A DNA stretch of 64,000 nucleotides from assembly GCF_044464525.1 (NCBI RefSeq), contig NZ_JBIQLE010000015.1, positions 1 through 64,000 on the forward strand, in the 5' to 3' direction. Below, piece after piece: positions 8,484-17,150 of this stretch. The DNA is from Pusillimonas sp044464525. GTDB taxonomy: Bacteria; Pseudomonadota; Gammaproteobacteria; Burkholderiales; Burkholderiaceae_B. The position numbers were made by a program, and so were the translations under genes. The notes under the pieces were generated by a model. The model was not told the origin of the DNA. It searched no databases and was given only the letters and a program-made list of their open reading frames with translations. Within the stretch, counting starts at the first letter, position 1; the number at the start of each line of letters is the position of its first letter.

Positions 8484-10553
8484 ATGTCGCGCACGATATT
8501 TGTCACCACTGCCCTTCCGTACGCCAACGGCTCCTTTCACATCGGCCACATCATGGAATACATCCAGGCCGACATCTGGGTCAGGTCCATGCGTATGGCG
8601 GGGCACACTGTGCACTTCGTCGGCGCAGACGACGCCCATGGCGCTCCCATCATGCTCAAGGCCGAAAGCGAGGGGATCACACCGCAAGAGCTCGTCGCCC
8701 GCTACGCGGCCGAGCGCCCGCGCTACCTTGACGGCTTCCAGATCAAGTTCGACCACTGGCACTCGACCGACTCGCCCGAAAACGTCGAACTGTCACAAGG
8801 TATCTATAAAAGCCTTAAATCGGCCGGCTTCATCAGCTCGCGCAGCGTCGAACAGTTTTACGACCCGGTCAAAGGCATGTTCCTGCCCGACCGCTACGTG
8901 AAGGGCGAATGCCCTACCTGTCACGCCAAAGACCAATACGGCGACGCTTGCGAATCGTGCGGAGCCGTTTATGCCGCCACAGAATTGATTGAGCCCTATT
9001 CCACGCTCACCAAGGCCAAGCCTGTGCTCAAATCGTCCGAGCACTTCTTCTTCAAGCTGTCCGACCCGCGCTGCGTAGAGTTCCTGCAAGAATGGACGGC
9101 CGGCAACAACGTTCGGGGCAACAAGCGGCTGCAGGCCGAGGTGCTGGCCAAGACCCGCGAATGGCTGGGCACAGGCAAAGACGGCGGCGAAGCCAATCTC
9201 AACGACTGGGACATCTCGCGCGACGCCCCGTATTTCGGCATCGAAATTCCCGACGCGCCGGGCAAGTACTTTTATGTGTGGCTGGACGCACCGGTAGGCT
9301 ATCTGGCTTCGTTCAAGGCCTACTGCAAAAAGCAGGGGCTTAATTTCGACGCCCTGCTCGACCCCGACAGCGACACCGAGCAAGTGCACTTCATCGGCAA
9401 AGACATCGTGTACTTTCACGCCTTGTTCTGGCCCGCCATGCTCAAGTTCTCGGGCCGCAAAACGCCCGACGGCCTTCATGTTCACGGCTTCATCACCGTC
9501 AGCGGCGAAAAGATGTCCAAAAGCCGTGGCACCGGCATCTCGCCGATGCGCTATCTTGAAATCGGCATGAACCCCGAGTGGATGCGCTATTACATTGCGG
9601 CAAAGCTCAATTCGCACGTTGAAGACATCGACTTCAACCCTGACGACTTCGTCGCCCGCGTCAACAGCGACCTGATCGGCAAGTACGTCAACATCGCCAG
9701 CCGCGCGGCAAATTTCATCAGCAAATATTTCGACGGCCGGCTCGGCTATACGGGCGATATCACCGCCCTAACCAGCGACATCGCCGCAGTAACCGAACAG
9801 GTACGCGCCGACTTCGAGGCGCGCGAGTACGGCCGCGCCATTCGCCGCCTGATGACGTATGCCGACACCGTCAACCAGGCCTTCGATGCGGCGCAGCCCT
9901 GGGTACTGGCCAAAGGCCTTGCACCGGACGACGAGCGCCGCTCTACCCTGCAGGATATCTGCTCTCGAGCTCTGGCGGGCTTCAAGGCTTTGTCGGTCAT
10001 GCTTACGCCGGTACTGCCCGCCCTCACCGAACGCGTCGCACGGGAACTGTTCGGCGATCCCTCGTCTTATCGTTGGGAAGATGCCTCGGTGCTGCCCAGC
10101 CATATCCAGAAGTTCAAGCACCTGATGCAGCGCGTAGAACCTGCCATGCTCGACGAGCTGTTCGAGCCCCCCGCTCAGGCCGCGCCCACCCCCGGTGGCG
10201 AAGCCATTGCCGACACCATCGACATCAAGGATTTCGCCAAGGTCGATCTGCGCATCGCACGCATCGAAGCCTGCGAAGCCGTCGAAGGTTCCGACAAGCT
10301 GCTGCGCCTTACCCTCGACGCAGGCGAAGGGCGCCACCGCCAGGTGTTCTCGGGCATCAAATCGGCCTACAAGCCTGAAGACCTGGTCGGCAAGCTTACC
10401 GTGCTGGTGGCCAACCTGGCTCCGCGCAAAATGCGCTTCGGTGTTTCCGAAGGCATGGTGCTGGCGGCCAGCCATGCCGACGAGGCGGCGCAACCAGGCA
10501 TCTACATTCTCGAACCGTGGCCCGGCGCCCAGCCGGGCATGCGCGTCTCGTAA
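8484..10553 (+). CDS. metG: Methionyl-tRNA synthetase
   Basis: This 689-residue class I aminoacyl-tRNA synthetase charges tRNA-Met. It shows the HIGH signature (HIGHIMEY), a zinc-binding knuckle with CPTC and CESC pairs near residue 150, the KMSKS loop (EKMSKSRGTG) and a C-terminal tRNA-binding OB domain (from about residue 585, DIKDFAKVDLRIARI) that mediates dimerisation in the long bacterial form. The ATG at 8484 (MSRTIFVTTALPYANG) is chosen over upstream in-frame codons because it gives the family N terminus. A long perfect hairpin lies in the leader. The stop overlaps the next start by 1 nt. Confidence 0.96.
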   Translation: MSRTIFVTTALPYANGSFHIGHIMEYIQADIWVRSMRMAGHTVHFVGADDAHGAPIMLKAESEGITPQELVARYAAERPRYLDGFQIKFDHWHSTDSPENVELSQGIYKSLKSAGFISSRSVEQFYDPVKGMFLPDRYVKGECPTCHAKDQYGDACESCGAVYAATELIEPYSTLTKAKPVLKSSEHFFFKLSDPRCVEFLQEWTAGNNVRGNKRLQAEVLAKTREWLGTGKDGGEANLNDWDISRDAPYFGIEIPDAPGKYFYVWLDAPVGYLASFKAYCKKQGLNFDALLDPDSDTEQVHFIGKDIVYFHALFWPAMLKFSGRKTPDGLHVHGFITVSGEKMSKSRGTGISPMRYLEIGMNPEWMRYYIAAKLNSHVEDIDFNPDDFVARVNSDLIGKYVNIASRAANFISKYFDGRLGYTGDITALTSDIAAVTEQVRADFEAREYGRAIRRLMTYADTVNQAFDAAQPWVLAKGLAPDDERRSTLQDICSRALAGFKALSVMLTPVLPALTERVARELFGDPSSYRWEDASVLPSHIQKFKHLMQRVEPAMLDELFEPPAQAAPTPGGEAIADTIDIKDFAKVDLRIARIEACEAVEGSDKLLRLTLDAGEGRHRQVFSGIKSAYKPEDLVGKLTVLVANLAPRKMRFGVSEGMVLAASHADEAAQPGIYILEPWPGAQPGMRVS

Positions 10554-11458
10554 TGCAGAACGGGCTCGATCCGGTACGGTACCGGGCGGGACGCACTGCC
10601 ACTCTTGTCAGTGTATTTACCAACCTGACGCTTACCGTTGTACAGCTTGTCGTTGGCGTATTCGCTCATTCGCAGGCGCTGGTTGCCGACGCCATTCATA
10701 CGCTTTCCGACCTGCTTGCCGACGGGGTCGTATTGGCGGCCAACGCACAAAGCCGCAAGGCGCCGGACGCCGACCACCAGTACGGCCACCTGCGCTTCGA
10801 AACCGCAGCCTCCATGATTCTGGGGGTGTTGCTGTTGAGCGTGGGCGCGGGCATGCTGTGGAAGGCGTTCGGTTATCTGCAGACGCCGGGCCAAATCCAG
10901 CAAGTGCATCCGGCAGCCCTGGTCGTGGCCTTGTTGGCCATCGGCTGCAAAGAAACCCTGTTCCGCTATATGCTTCGCGTGGGCCGACGCATCCGCTCGA
11001 CCATGCTGGTCGCCAACGCCTGGCACGCGCGCTCGGACGCGGCCTCTTCTTTGGTGGTGGCGCTGGGCATCGTGGCCAACCTGGCCGGCTTTCCCATGGC
11101 CGACCCGTTGGCGGCGCTGGTTGTGGGCCTGATGATCGCCCGCATGGGCTGGAAGTTTTTTTCCACCTCGTTCGCCGACCTGATGGACCGTGCCGTCGAC
11201 ACCGAGACCGAGAGCCGCATACGCGGCCACCTGCTCGCCACGCCGGGCGTGCTGGGCATTCATGATCTAAAGACACGCAAGCTGGGCGACATGATCTGGG
11301 TCGAGGTCGACATCGAGATGGACGGCAGCCTGTCCATCACCGAAGGGCATGAGATCGCAGTGCGGGCCCGCGCCCGGGTCATGGAGAATGAGCCCGTGCT
11401 TGACGTGATGACTCATTTCGACCCGGTTGACCCGAACGATCCACGGTTTGTCCAGTAA
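10553..11458 (+). CDS. Cation diffusion facilitator (FieF/CDF-type) metal exporter
   Basis: The 301-residue protein has six predicted membrane spans and a cytoplasmic C-terminal domain, as in CDF transporters that swap divalent metal for protons across the inner membrane. Metal-site motifs are ADAIHTLSDLLAD in TM2 and HARSDAASS in TM5. There is no histidine-rich N terminus, unlike the second CDF gene at 24807. The metal (Fe, Zn, Mn) cannot be read from sequence. The ATG overlaps the last base of metG's stop, which implies cotranscription. Confidence 0.88.
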   Translation: MQNGLDPVRYRAGRTATLVSVFTNLTLTVVQLVVGVFAHSQALVADAIHTLSDLLADGVVLAANAQSRKAPDADHQYGHLRFETAASMILGVLLLSVGAGMLWKAFGYLQTPGQIQQVHPAALVVALLAIGCKETLFRYMLRVGRRIRSTMLVANAWHARSDAASSLVVALGIVANLAGFPMADPLAALVVGLMIARMGWKFFSTSFADLMDRAVDTETESRIRGHLLATPGVLGIHDLKTRKLGDMIWVEVDIEMDGSLSITEGHEIAVRARARVMENEPVLDVMTHFDPVDPNDPRFVQ

Positions 11459-11710
11459 CGCCGCCGGCAAACCCTACGCTTTCACCCCCTGATAACCCCC
11501 CGAACCGCAAGCCGGTGTCGCCCGCTACTCGTATGGACGACGTTGTGATCGCCTGGCTTGCCCCGCGCTGTTTGCCATGAGTGCCTCGAGATTTACAATC
11601 AAAATGATCTCTTGCCTGCTCTGACCGGCTGTTTACTCAAACGGATTCGGTTCCACAGTCGAATCGCCGCGTCCCCCACCGGCGCCTGCATCCGCCCAAA
11701 AGAGGAAACC

Positions 11711-13174
11711 ATGACCCTGGATCTCCATCTGAACGACCCGCTTCTACATCGCGAACAATGCTATATAGACGGCCAATGGGCCGATGCCGACAGCGGCCAA
11801 TACATCGAAGTGCACGACCCGGCCAGCGGCAACACGGTGGGGCAGGTACCTCGTGCCGGGGCAGCCGAAACCCAGCGGGCCATCGACGCGGCCGAGCGCG
11901 CCCTGCCTGCCTGGCGCGCCCGAACAGCCGCTGATCGCGCCCGCCTGCTGCATCGGTGGTATGAACTGCTGATGCAGAACCAGGAAGACCTCGCCCGCCT
12001 GATGACGCTGGAGCAAGGCAAGCCCCTGGCCGAATCGCGCGGTGAAATCGCCTATGCGGCGTCTTTCATAGAGTGGTTTGCAGAAGAAGGCAAGCGCGCC
12101 TACGGCGAGATTATCCCCTCGCCGTTCTCCGACCGCCGGCTGCTCGTGCTGAAACAGCCCGTCGGCGTATGCGCCGCCATCACACCCTGGAATTTTCCTT
12201 CGGCCATGATCACCCGCAAAGCGGGCCCCGCCCTGGCGGCGGGCTGCACCATGGTGGTAAAGCCTGCAAGCGCAACACCCCTTTCGGCCCTGGCACTGGC
12301 CGAGTTGGCCGGACGCGCCGGCATCCCGCCGGGGGTCTTCAACGTAGTCACGGGCGACTCCGGCCCCATAGGGCAGACCCTTACCGACAGCCCCGTCGTG
12401 CGCAAGCTTTCCTTCACCGGCTCAACCGAAACCGGCCGCCAACTGATGGCGCAAAGCGCCCCCACATTAAAAAAGCTTTCGCTCGAACTGGGCGGCAATG
12501 CTCCCTTCATCGTCTTTGACGATGCCGACCTGGATGCGGCAGTGGCCGGCGCCGTCGCCTCCAAATATCGCAATACCGGGCAAACATGCGTGTGCACCAA
12601 CCGCTTCCTGGTGCAAAGCGGAATCTACGATGCGTTCGCGCAAAAGTTGGCAGCCGCCACCAAGGAACTAAAGGTGGGTTCGGGGCTGGACGACGGCGTG
12701 GTCCAAGGGCCGCTGATCAATCAGGCCGGACTCGACAAAGTCGAAGAGCTGGTTGCCGACGCCACAGCCAAAGGCGCACGGGTGCTGGCTGGCGGGCAGC
12801 GGCATAAATTGGGCGGGCTTTGGTATCAGCCAACCGTGCTCTCAGGCATAACCTCCGGCATGAAGCTGGTCCGGCAAGAAATCTTCGGCCCCGTTTCCGC
12901 ATTGATGCGCTTCGAGACCGAAGAAGAAGCCGTCGCCCAAGCCAACGACACTGAATTCGGCCTTGCCTCCTACTTATACAGCCGCGACATGGCCCGCATC
13001 TGGCGGGTTTCCGAGGCGCTTGAATACGGCATGGTGGGAATCAACACCGGTCTCATTTCCACCGAGGTGGCGCCCTTCGGCGGAGTCAAGCATTCCGGCC
13101 TTGGCCGCGAAGGCTCGCGGCACGGGCTGGACGAATACCTTGATCTGAAATACCTGGCGCTGGGCGGCGTATAG
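11711..13174 (+). CDS. gabD: NAD(P)-dependent succinate-semialdehyde dehydrogenase
   Basis: This is a 487-residue aldehyde dehydrogenase. Family motifs are the coenzyme-site ITPWNFPSAM, FTGSTETGR, the general-base glutamate in LELGGNAPF and the catalytic cysteine in NTGQTCVCTNRF, where the second cysteine two residues on is typical of GabD. It oxidises succinate semialdehyde or a similar short-chain semialdehyde to the acid. An RBS (gagg) precedes the ATG at 11711; longer in-frame starts reach 11558 but add a non-homologous tail. It is followed on the same strand by a ring-cleavage dioxygenase and an SDR, which suggests a role in a catabolic pathway, though there is a 170-bp gap. Confidence 0.88.
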   Translation: MTLDLHLNDPLLHREQCYIDGQWADADSGQYIEVHDPASGNTVGQVPRAGAAETQRAIDAAERALPAWRARTAADRARLLHRWYELLMQNQEDLARLMTLEQGKPLAESRGEIAYAASFIEWFAEEGKRAYGEIIPSPFSDRRLLVLKQPVGVCAAITPWNFPSAMITRKAGPALAAGCTMVVKPASATPLSALALAELAGRAGIPPGVFNVVTGDSGPIGQTLTDSPVVRKLSFTGSTETGRQLMAQSAPTLKKLSLELGGNAPFIVFDDADLDAAVAGAVASKYRNTGQTCVCTNRFLVQSGIYDAFAQKLAAATKELKVGSGLDDGVVQGPLINQAGLDKVEELVADATAKGARVLAGGQRHKLGGLWYQPTVLSGITSGMKLVRQEIFGPVSALMRFETEEEAVAQANDTEFGLASYLYSRDMARIWRVSEALEYGMVGINTGLISTEVAPFGGVKHSGLGREGSRHGLDEYLDLKYLALGGV

Positions 13175-13344
13175 CACAACGCTTGCGGCTGGCGGCCAGC
13201 GCGGCCTGAGGTGCATAACTTGGCCCCTGCTCCGACATTGTCGTATTCTTCTCATTGTTGCAAGATGCGCTACCAAGCCTCTAGCGTTGCAAACCGCTAT
13301 AACGATACACAACCATAATCAATAGTCGCGAGAAAAAAACAACC

Positions 13345-14196
13345 ATGAAATACCCATTTTTCAGTGAGAAAGACTCCGTCGATGTCGTCAACGTTCGCAT
13401 GGGCGAAGACATCAACCCTCGCCTCAAAGAGGTAATGGCCTCTTTGGTCAAGCATTTGCATGCCTTCGCCAAAGACATCAACCTTACCCAGGAAGAATGG
13501 GAATTCGCCATCGATTACCTGACGCGAACAGGCCAGATATGCAGCAAAGAACGCCAAGAGTTCATTCTGCTTAGCGATGCGCTGGGTTTTTCGATGCTTG
13601 TCGATGCCATCAACAACCGGCGACCGGCCGGCGCCACCGAAAACACCGTGTTCGGCCCCTTCCATGTCGAAGGCGCGCCCGAACTGCCCATGGGCGCCAA
13701 GATCACCCACGATGGTAAAGGTGAAACCTGTCTGTTCGAGGGTCGCATCCTCGACCTGGACGGCAACCCCATCAAAGGTGCGCGTATCGACGTCTGGTCA
13801 GATAACGCTGACGGATACTACGATGTACAGCAACCCGACGTCCAGCCCCAATGGAACAACCGGGGCGTTTTCGTCACCGACGCCGACGGCAAGTACAGCT
13901 TCGTGGGCATCAAACCCGTGTCTTATCCCATTCCCGATGACGGTCCCGTCGGCCAGATGCTGGAAGCCCTCGGGCGCCACCCCTACCGTCCCGCCCACAT
14001 GCATTTCATGATCGTGGCAGACGGCTTCCAAAAGCTGGTCACTCACACCTTCGTCGGCGATGACTACTACATCACCTCGGATGCGGTCTTCGGTGTCAAG
14101 AACACATTGGTCGCGCCTTTTGAAAAGCTCGAGGGCGCGGAAACCCAGTGGCACTCGCACTTCGACTTCGTGCTGGTTCCCAACGAGAAAAATTAA
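13345..14196 (+). CDS. Intradiol ring-cleavage dioxygenase (hydroxyquinol/catechol 1,2-dioxygenase family)
   Basis: The 283-residue product opens with a helical N-terminal domain (to about 100) as in catechol and hydroxyquinol 1,2-dioxygenases, then the beta-sandwich with TENTVFGPFH. Non-haem Fe(III) ligands are all in place: a tyrosine in NADGYYD (158 or 159), Tyr194 in KPVSYPIPDDGP, and His218 and His220 in RPAHMHF. The reaction cleaves a 1,2-dihydroxy ring between the hydroxyls to a muconate or maleylacetate. The sequence looks closest to hydroxyquinol 1,2-dioxygenases, but substrate is inference. No maleylacetate reductase is adjacent; the next gene, 41 nt on, is an SDR. Confidence 0.87.
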   Translation: MKYPFFSEKDSVDVVNVRMGEDINPRLKEVMASLVKHLHAFAKDINLTQEEWEFAIDYLTRTGQICSKERQEFILLSDALGFSMLVDAINNRRPAGATENTVFGPFHVEGAPELPMGAKITHDGKGETCLFEGRILDLDGNPIKGARIDVWSDNADGYYDVQQPDVQPQWNNRGVFVTDADGKYSFVGIKPVSYPIPDDGPVGQMLEALGRHPYRPAHMHFMIVADGFQKLVTHTFVGDDYYITSDAVFGVKNTLVAPFEKLEGAETQWHSHFDFVLVPNEKN

Positions 14197-14237
14197 GTCC
14201 GCAACCCCGATCGCTCGTTCGACGCAGGAATAAAGTC

Positions 14238-14999
14238 ATGACCCAACGCGTACTCGTCACCGCCGGCGCGGGCGGCATTGGCCTGGCCATCGCCCAGGCC
14301 TTCGCCGGCCAAGGCGCCCGCGTGCACATCATGGACATCGACGCCGATGCCTTGCGGCAAGCCACGGCCGACAACACCGCCATCAGCGGCACTGTGGGCG
14401 ATGTTTCCAGGCCGACCGACCTGGATGCGCTGTTCAGCGATGTGCAAAGCCGGCTCGGCGGCCTGGATGTTCTCGTCAACAATGCAGGTATTGCCGGAGC
14501 CACCGCCCCGGTCTCAAGTTACCCGTTGGATACCTGGAACGCCGTCGTCGACGTCAACCTGACCGGCACCTTCATGGTGACGCAGCGGGCCATTCCCCTG
14601 CTCGAAAAATCCGCGGCGGGCTCCATCATCGTCATGTCATCGCTGGCGGGCCGCTTTGGCTATCCAAACCGTGTCGCATATTCCACAACAAAATGGGGCT
14701 TGATCGGGTTTGCCAAGACATTGGCAATGGAGTTGGGACCTTTGGGCATCACAGCAAACTCCATACATCCCGGCGCCGTCGATGGGCCTCGCCTGCAGTC
14801 TGTCCTTGAAGATCGTGCCAAGACATCAGGCCGCAGCGTCGATGAAGAGGCTAGCTCTGCACTTGCCAATCAATCGGTAAAGCAATTCACCTGTACCGAA
14901 GACATTGCGGCGCTAGTAGTATTCCTTGCCGGCCCGCATGCACGGACCATCTCCGGCCAAGTGTTTCCGATTGACGGCGATTCGAAATCCACAGTGTGA
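14238..14999 (+). CDS. Short-chain dehydrogenase/reductase
   Basis: This 253-residue classical SDR has the cofactor motif TAGAGGIG (residues 8-15), NNAG at 81-84, catalytic Ser135, and Tyr148 with Lys152 in the YxxxK motif. Asp33 after the second strand suggests NAD(H) preference. It would oxidise or reduce a hydroxyl or keto group; the substrate is unknown. It sits 41 nt behind the intradiol dioxygenase, so it probably acts in the same aromatic pathway. The ATG at 14238 follows an aggaa RBS; in-frame codons further upstream overlap the dioxygenase and are not favoured. Confidence 0.85.
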   Translation: MTQRVLVTAGAGGIGLAIAQAFAGQGARVHIMDIDADALRQATADNTAISGTVGDVSRPTDLDALFSDVQSRLGGLDVLVNNAGIAGATAPVSSYPLDTWNAVVDVNLTGTFMVTQRAIPLLEKSAAGSIIVMSSLAGRFGYPNRVAYSTTKWGLIGFAKTLAMELGPLGITANSIHPGAVDGPRLQSVLEDRAKTSGRSVDEEASSALANQSVKQFTCTEDIAALVVFLAGPHARTISGQVFPIDGDSKSTV

Positions 15000-15175
15000 A
15001 AGCTCGACACGGGCTCTGCCAACAGCTAGACAAGCCTTCCTCGGATAGCTCCTAGGCATAACGCTGTGCTGGTTACTTCGCGTCGAATTCACTTGCATAG
15101 CGTGACACATTCACGGCATACTTTGCCCGCCGGCCCGTCCGGCGCAACGACAATCCCATACCTATAAGGATACCC

Positions 15176-15334
15176 ATGGGAACCGTACTTTCTGCTTTAT
15201 TGATGGCCTGTCTGGTTCTTGCCTGGCGTGAACGACCCATGTCATGGTTCGCCGGGCTTGGTCTGGCCACCATCGTGGTGCTTTCGTGGTTTTTCTTTAC
15301 CGATATCACTCAGCCGCTGAACCTATCGTTCTAA
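15176..15334 (+). CDS. DUF5993-type small membrane protein
   Basis: This 52-residue ORF (MGTVLSALLMACLV at the start, QPLNLSF at the end) has two short hydrophobic spans separated by a basic turn (WRERP). A plausible RBS (aagga) lies 7 nt before the ATG. Small proteins of this shape, annotated DUF5993, are commonly encoded beside dsbB-like genes, and here the dsbB-like gene begins 74 nt downstream. Assignment is from memory of the family; the function is unknown, presumably connected with the DsbB-like neighbour. Confidence 0.7.
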   Translation: MGTVLSALLMACLVLAWRERPMSWFAGLGLATIVVLSWFFFTDITQPLNLSF

Positions 15335-15408
15335 GCAACGCTGCATCCCGCCAAGCTCACTCTCAAACCTGATTCGCACCGCGCCGAAGCCTAACAATAA
15401 ATATAAAT

Positions 15409-15987
15409 ATGAAAAAAGCGATTCTTTCCCATGGCTTCGCCAGCCTGTTGACCTCGTGGGCGATTTGCGCCGCCCTGATCGTGGCGTTGTACCACCAATT
15501 GTTCAACAACGACCTGCCCTGTGCTCTGTGTTGGCTACAACGTTTCGCCATGCTGGCCATGCTGGTCGCGCAAACCTGGATCTTGTTGAAGATAGGCAAG
15601 CGACAGACCGTCTCGATACAAGACGTGGCGCTGGGCCACGGCCTAACCATACTCGCCGCGCTCGTTGGCATGAGCATGTCGTTGCGCCAAGTGCTGCTTC
15701 ATATCCTGCCGGGCGATCCGGGCTATGGCGGCGAAGTCATGGGCCTGCATTTCTATACCTGGGGCTTTGTGCTGTTCTTCTGCTGCATGGCCGGCTCGGC
15801 GCTTACTGTGGCACTGTCCAACTGGCTGGACCGCACCGCCGACGCCTGGCACGCCGCCGCTCGCTGGACCATGTGGCTGATCGCCGCCCTGATCCTGATC
15901 AACTGGGTACTGGTCTTTGCCATGCAAGGCTTCCAATGGGAACTTGACGGCGATCCAACGCACTATCGCTTGTTTTCTTTTAGCTGA
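15409..15987 (+). CDS. DsbB-family disulfide bond formation protein with a single Cys pair
   Basis: The 192-residue protein has four predicted membrane spans and the quinone-proximal pair Cys38-Ala-Leu-Cys41 followed by WLQR, as in DsbB (which has CVLCI/WxxR-type sequence). DsbB reoxidises DsbA and passes electrons to quinone. The second periplasmic loop (about residues 100-118, LPGDPGYGGEV) has no cysteines, so the pair that contacts DsbA in E. coli DsbB is missing. Together with the tiny DUF5993 partner upstream this looks like a divergent paralogue rather than the housekeeping DsbB. Confidence 0.82.
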   Translation: MKKAILSHGFASLLTSWAICAALIVALYHQLFNNDLPCALCWLQRFAMLAMLVAQTWILLKIGKRQTVSIQDVALGHGLTILAALVGMSMSLRQVLLHILPGDPGYGGEVMGLHFYTWGFVLFFCCMAGSALTVALSNWLDRTADAWHAAARWTMWLIAALILINWVLVFAMQGFQWELDGDPTHYRLFSFS

Positions 15988-16043
15988 CGCCCGCCGAAAG
16001 CCGAAAGCCACCAAACCAAACCGAACCCGCGTGGCGTTGTACA

Positions 16044-16137
16044 TGTGCAATGCACAGCCGCTTTTGTTAGCGAAAAACAGAACCGGCGGTCTCGAGTTGG
16101 TGCGCAGCGCCCTGCATTAGTGCGCTGAAGCGCGCAC
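16044..16137. promoter_or_regulatory. Dyad sequences upstream of the nirC sigma-54 promoter (possible activator sites)
   Basis: In the 316-bp gap before nirC there is a perfect 13-bp palindrome, tgtgcaatgcaca (16044-16056), and a 6-6-6 dyad GTGCGC/GCGCAC (16120-16137). They lie about 100-190 bp upstream of a sigma-54 promoter, where enhancer sites for NtrC-type activators normally sit. Neither is a clean match to the NtrC consensus, so the assignment is tentative. Confidence 0.3.
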
Positions 16138-16233
16138 TCTTTCTCCGAAATTAGTTGCAGCGGTTTGCACCCGCAGGGCCTCACGGCAGGCCTCACCTGT
16201 ACTTTTCCTTTCCTTCTCCTATTCGACGAAAAT

Positions 16234-16250
16234 TTGGCACGTTTGTTGCG
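16234..16250 (+). promoter_or_regulatory. Sigma-54 (RpoN) promoter of the nirC-nirBD operon
   Basis: The sequence TGGCAC-GTTTG-TTGC (16235-16249) matches the -24/-12 consensus TGGCAC-N5-TTGC exactly in its invariant GG and GC with correct spacing. Transcription would start near 16261 and leave a 43-nt leader before the nirC ATG. Sigma-54 control fits nitrogen-limitation induction of assimilatory nitrite reductase. Confidence 0.7.
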
Positions 16251-16303
16251 TGATACCCAATGTCGGCCGTACGTTCCTCGGCCATCCGACAAAGGGCACA
16301 CTC

Positions 16304-17134
16304 ATGTACCAAAACACCATTGACGGCTTTGTGGTCGCCGGAAACAAGAAGCTGGCACAACTGCGGCAGAGCCCGCAGGGCTTCTTCATTGCCTGCATGC
16401 TGGCGGGCGCTTACGTAGGCGTGGCAATTCTGTTGATCTTCACTTTGGGCGCACAAGCGCCCGCAGAGTTCCAAAAACTGATCATGGGCGCTGCCTTTGG
16501 TCTGGCCTTGATCCTCGTGGTCATTGCCGGTGCCGAATTGTTTACAGGCCATACCATGATCATGTCACTGTGGCGCTACGCAGGACAAGGCACCTGGGGT
16601 GAAGCATCGCGCATGCTGACGGTAAGCTGGGTAGGCAATTTGTGTGGCGCCGCTGTTCTGGTGGGGCTCTTTGCCATGGCTGGTGGTGGTGGGCTGATAG
16701 CGGATGAGCAAAGCCTGGTCATGACAACTGCCGCAGCAAAAATGAATGCAGACGCAAGCAGCCTGTTTGCCCGCGCAGTGCTGTGCAATTGGCTCGTATG
16801 CCTTGCGCTGTGGATGTCGGCACGAGTTTCTTCAGACAGCGCCCGTTGCATCGTCATCGCATGGTGCCTGCTTGCCTTCATCGCCTGCGGCTTCGAACAC
16901 TGTGTGGCCAATATGACGCTGCTTTTGCTGGCCCTGGCCGGCCAACACCCCGAAACAGTGAGTCTGGCCGGCCTGGCTTGGAACTTGGGCTGGGTGACTC
17001 TCGGAAATATTGTGGGCGGCGCTGTCTTCGTCGCCGGTGCCTACTGGGCCGCCAGCCCCGCACTTAAGACCAGGAAACAGTCCGACTCCTCCACGGAAGA
17101 TGCCGTCCCCGCAACCCCGACGTCTCGCACCTGA
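16304..17134 (+). CDS. nirC: Formate/nitrite transporter family protein, nitrite channel
   Basis: The 276-residue protein has six predicted membrane helices with the FNT pattern, including GAYVGVA, AELFTGHTM, a loop VSWVGNLCGA and GFEHCVANM, all typical of the FocA/NirC family of pentameric anion channels. NirC moves nitrite (and exports excess) across the inner membrane. The ATG at 16304 yields the family N terminus (MYQNTIDGF); an in-frame ATG at 16250 overlaps the sigma-54 promoter and is rejected. It is the first gene of a nirC-nirB-nirD-cobA-cysG-like operon and is followed by nirB after 16 nt. Confidence 0.93.
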   Translation: MYQNTIDGFVVAGNKKLAQLRQSPQGFFIACMLAGAYVGVAILLIFTLGAQAPAEFQKLIMGAAFGLALILVVIAGAELFTGHTMIMSLWRYAGQGTWGEASRMLTVSWVGNLCGAAVLVGLFAMAGGGGLIADEQSLVMTTAAAKMNADASSLFARAVLCNWLVCLALWMSARVSSDSARCIVIAWCLLAFIACGFEHCVANMTLLLLALAGQHPETVSLAGLAWNLGWVTLGNIVGGAVFVAGAYWAASPALKTRKQSDSSTEDAVPATPTSRT

Positions 17135-17150
17135 ACCAAGAAGCCCGCTT

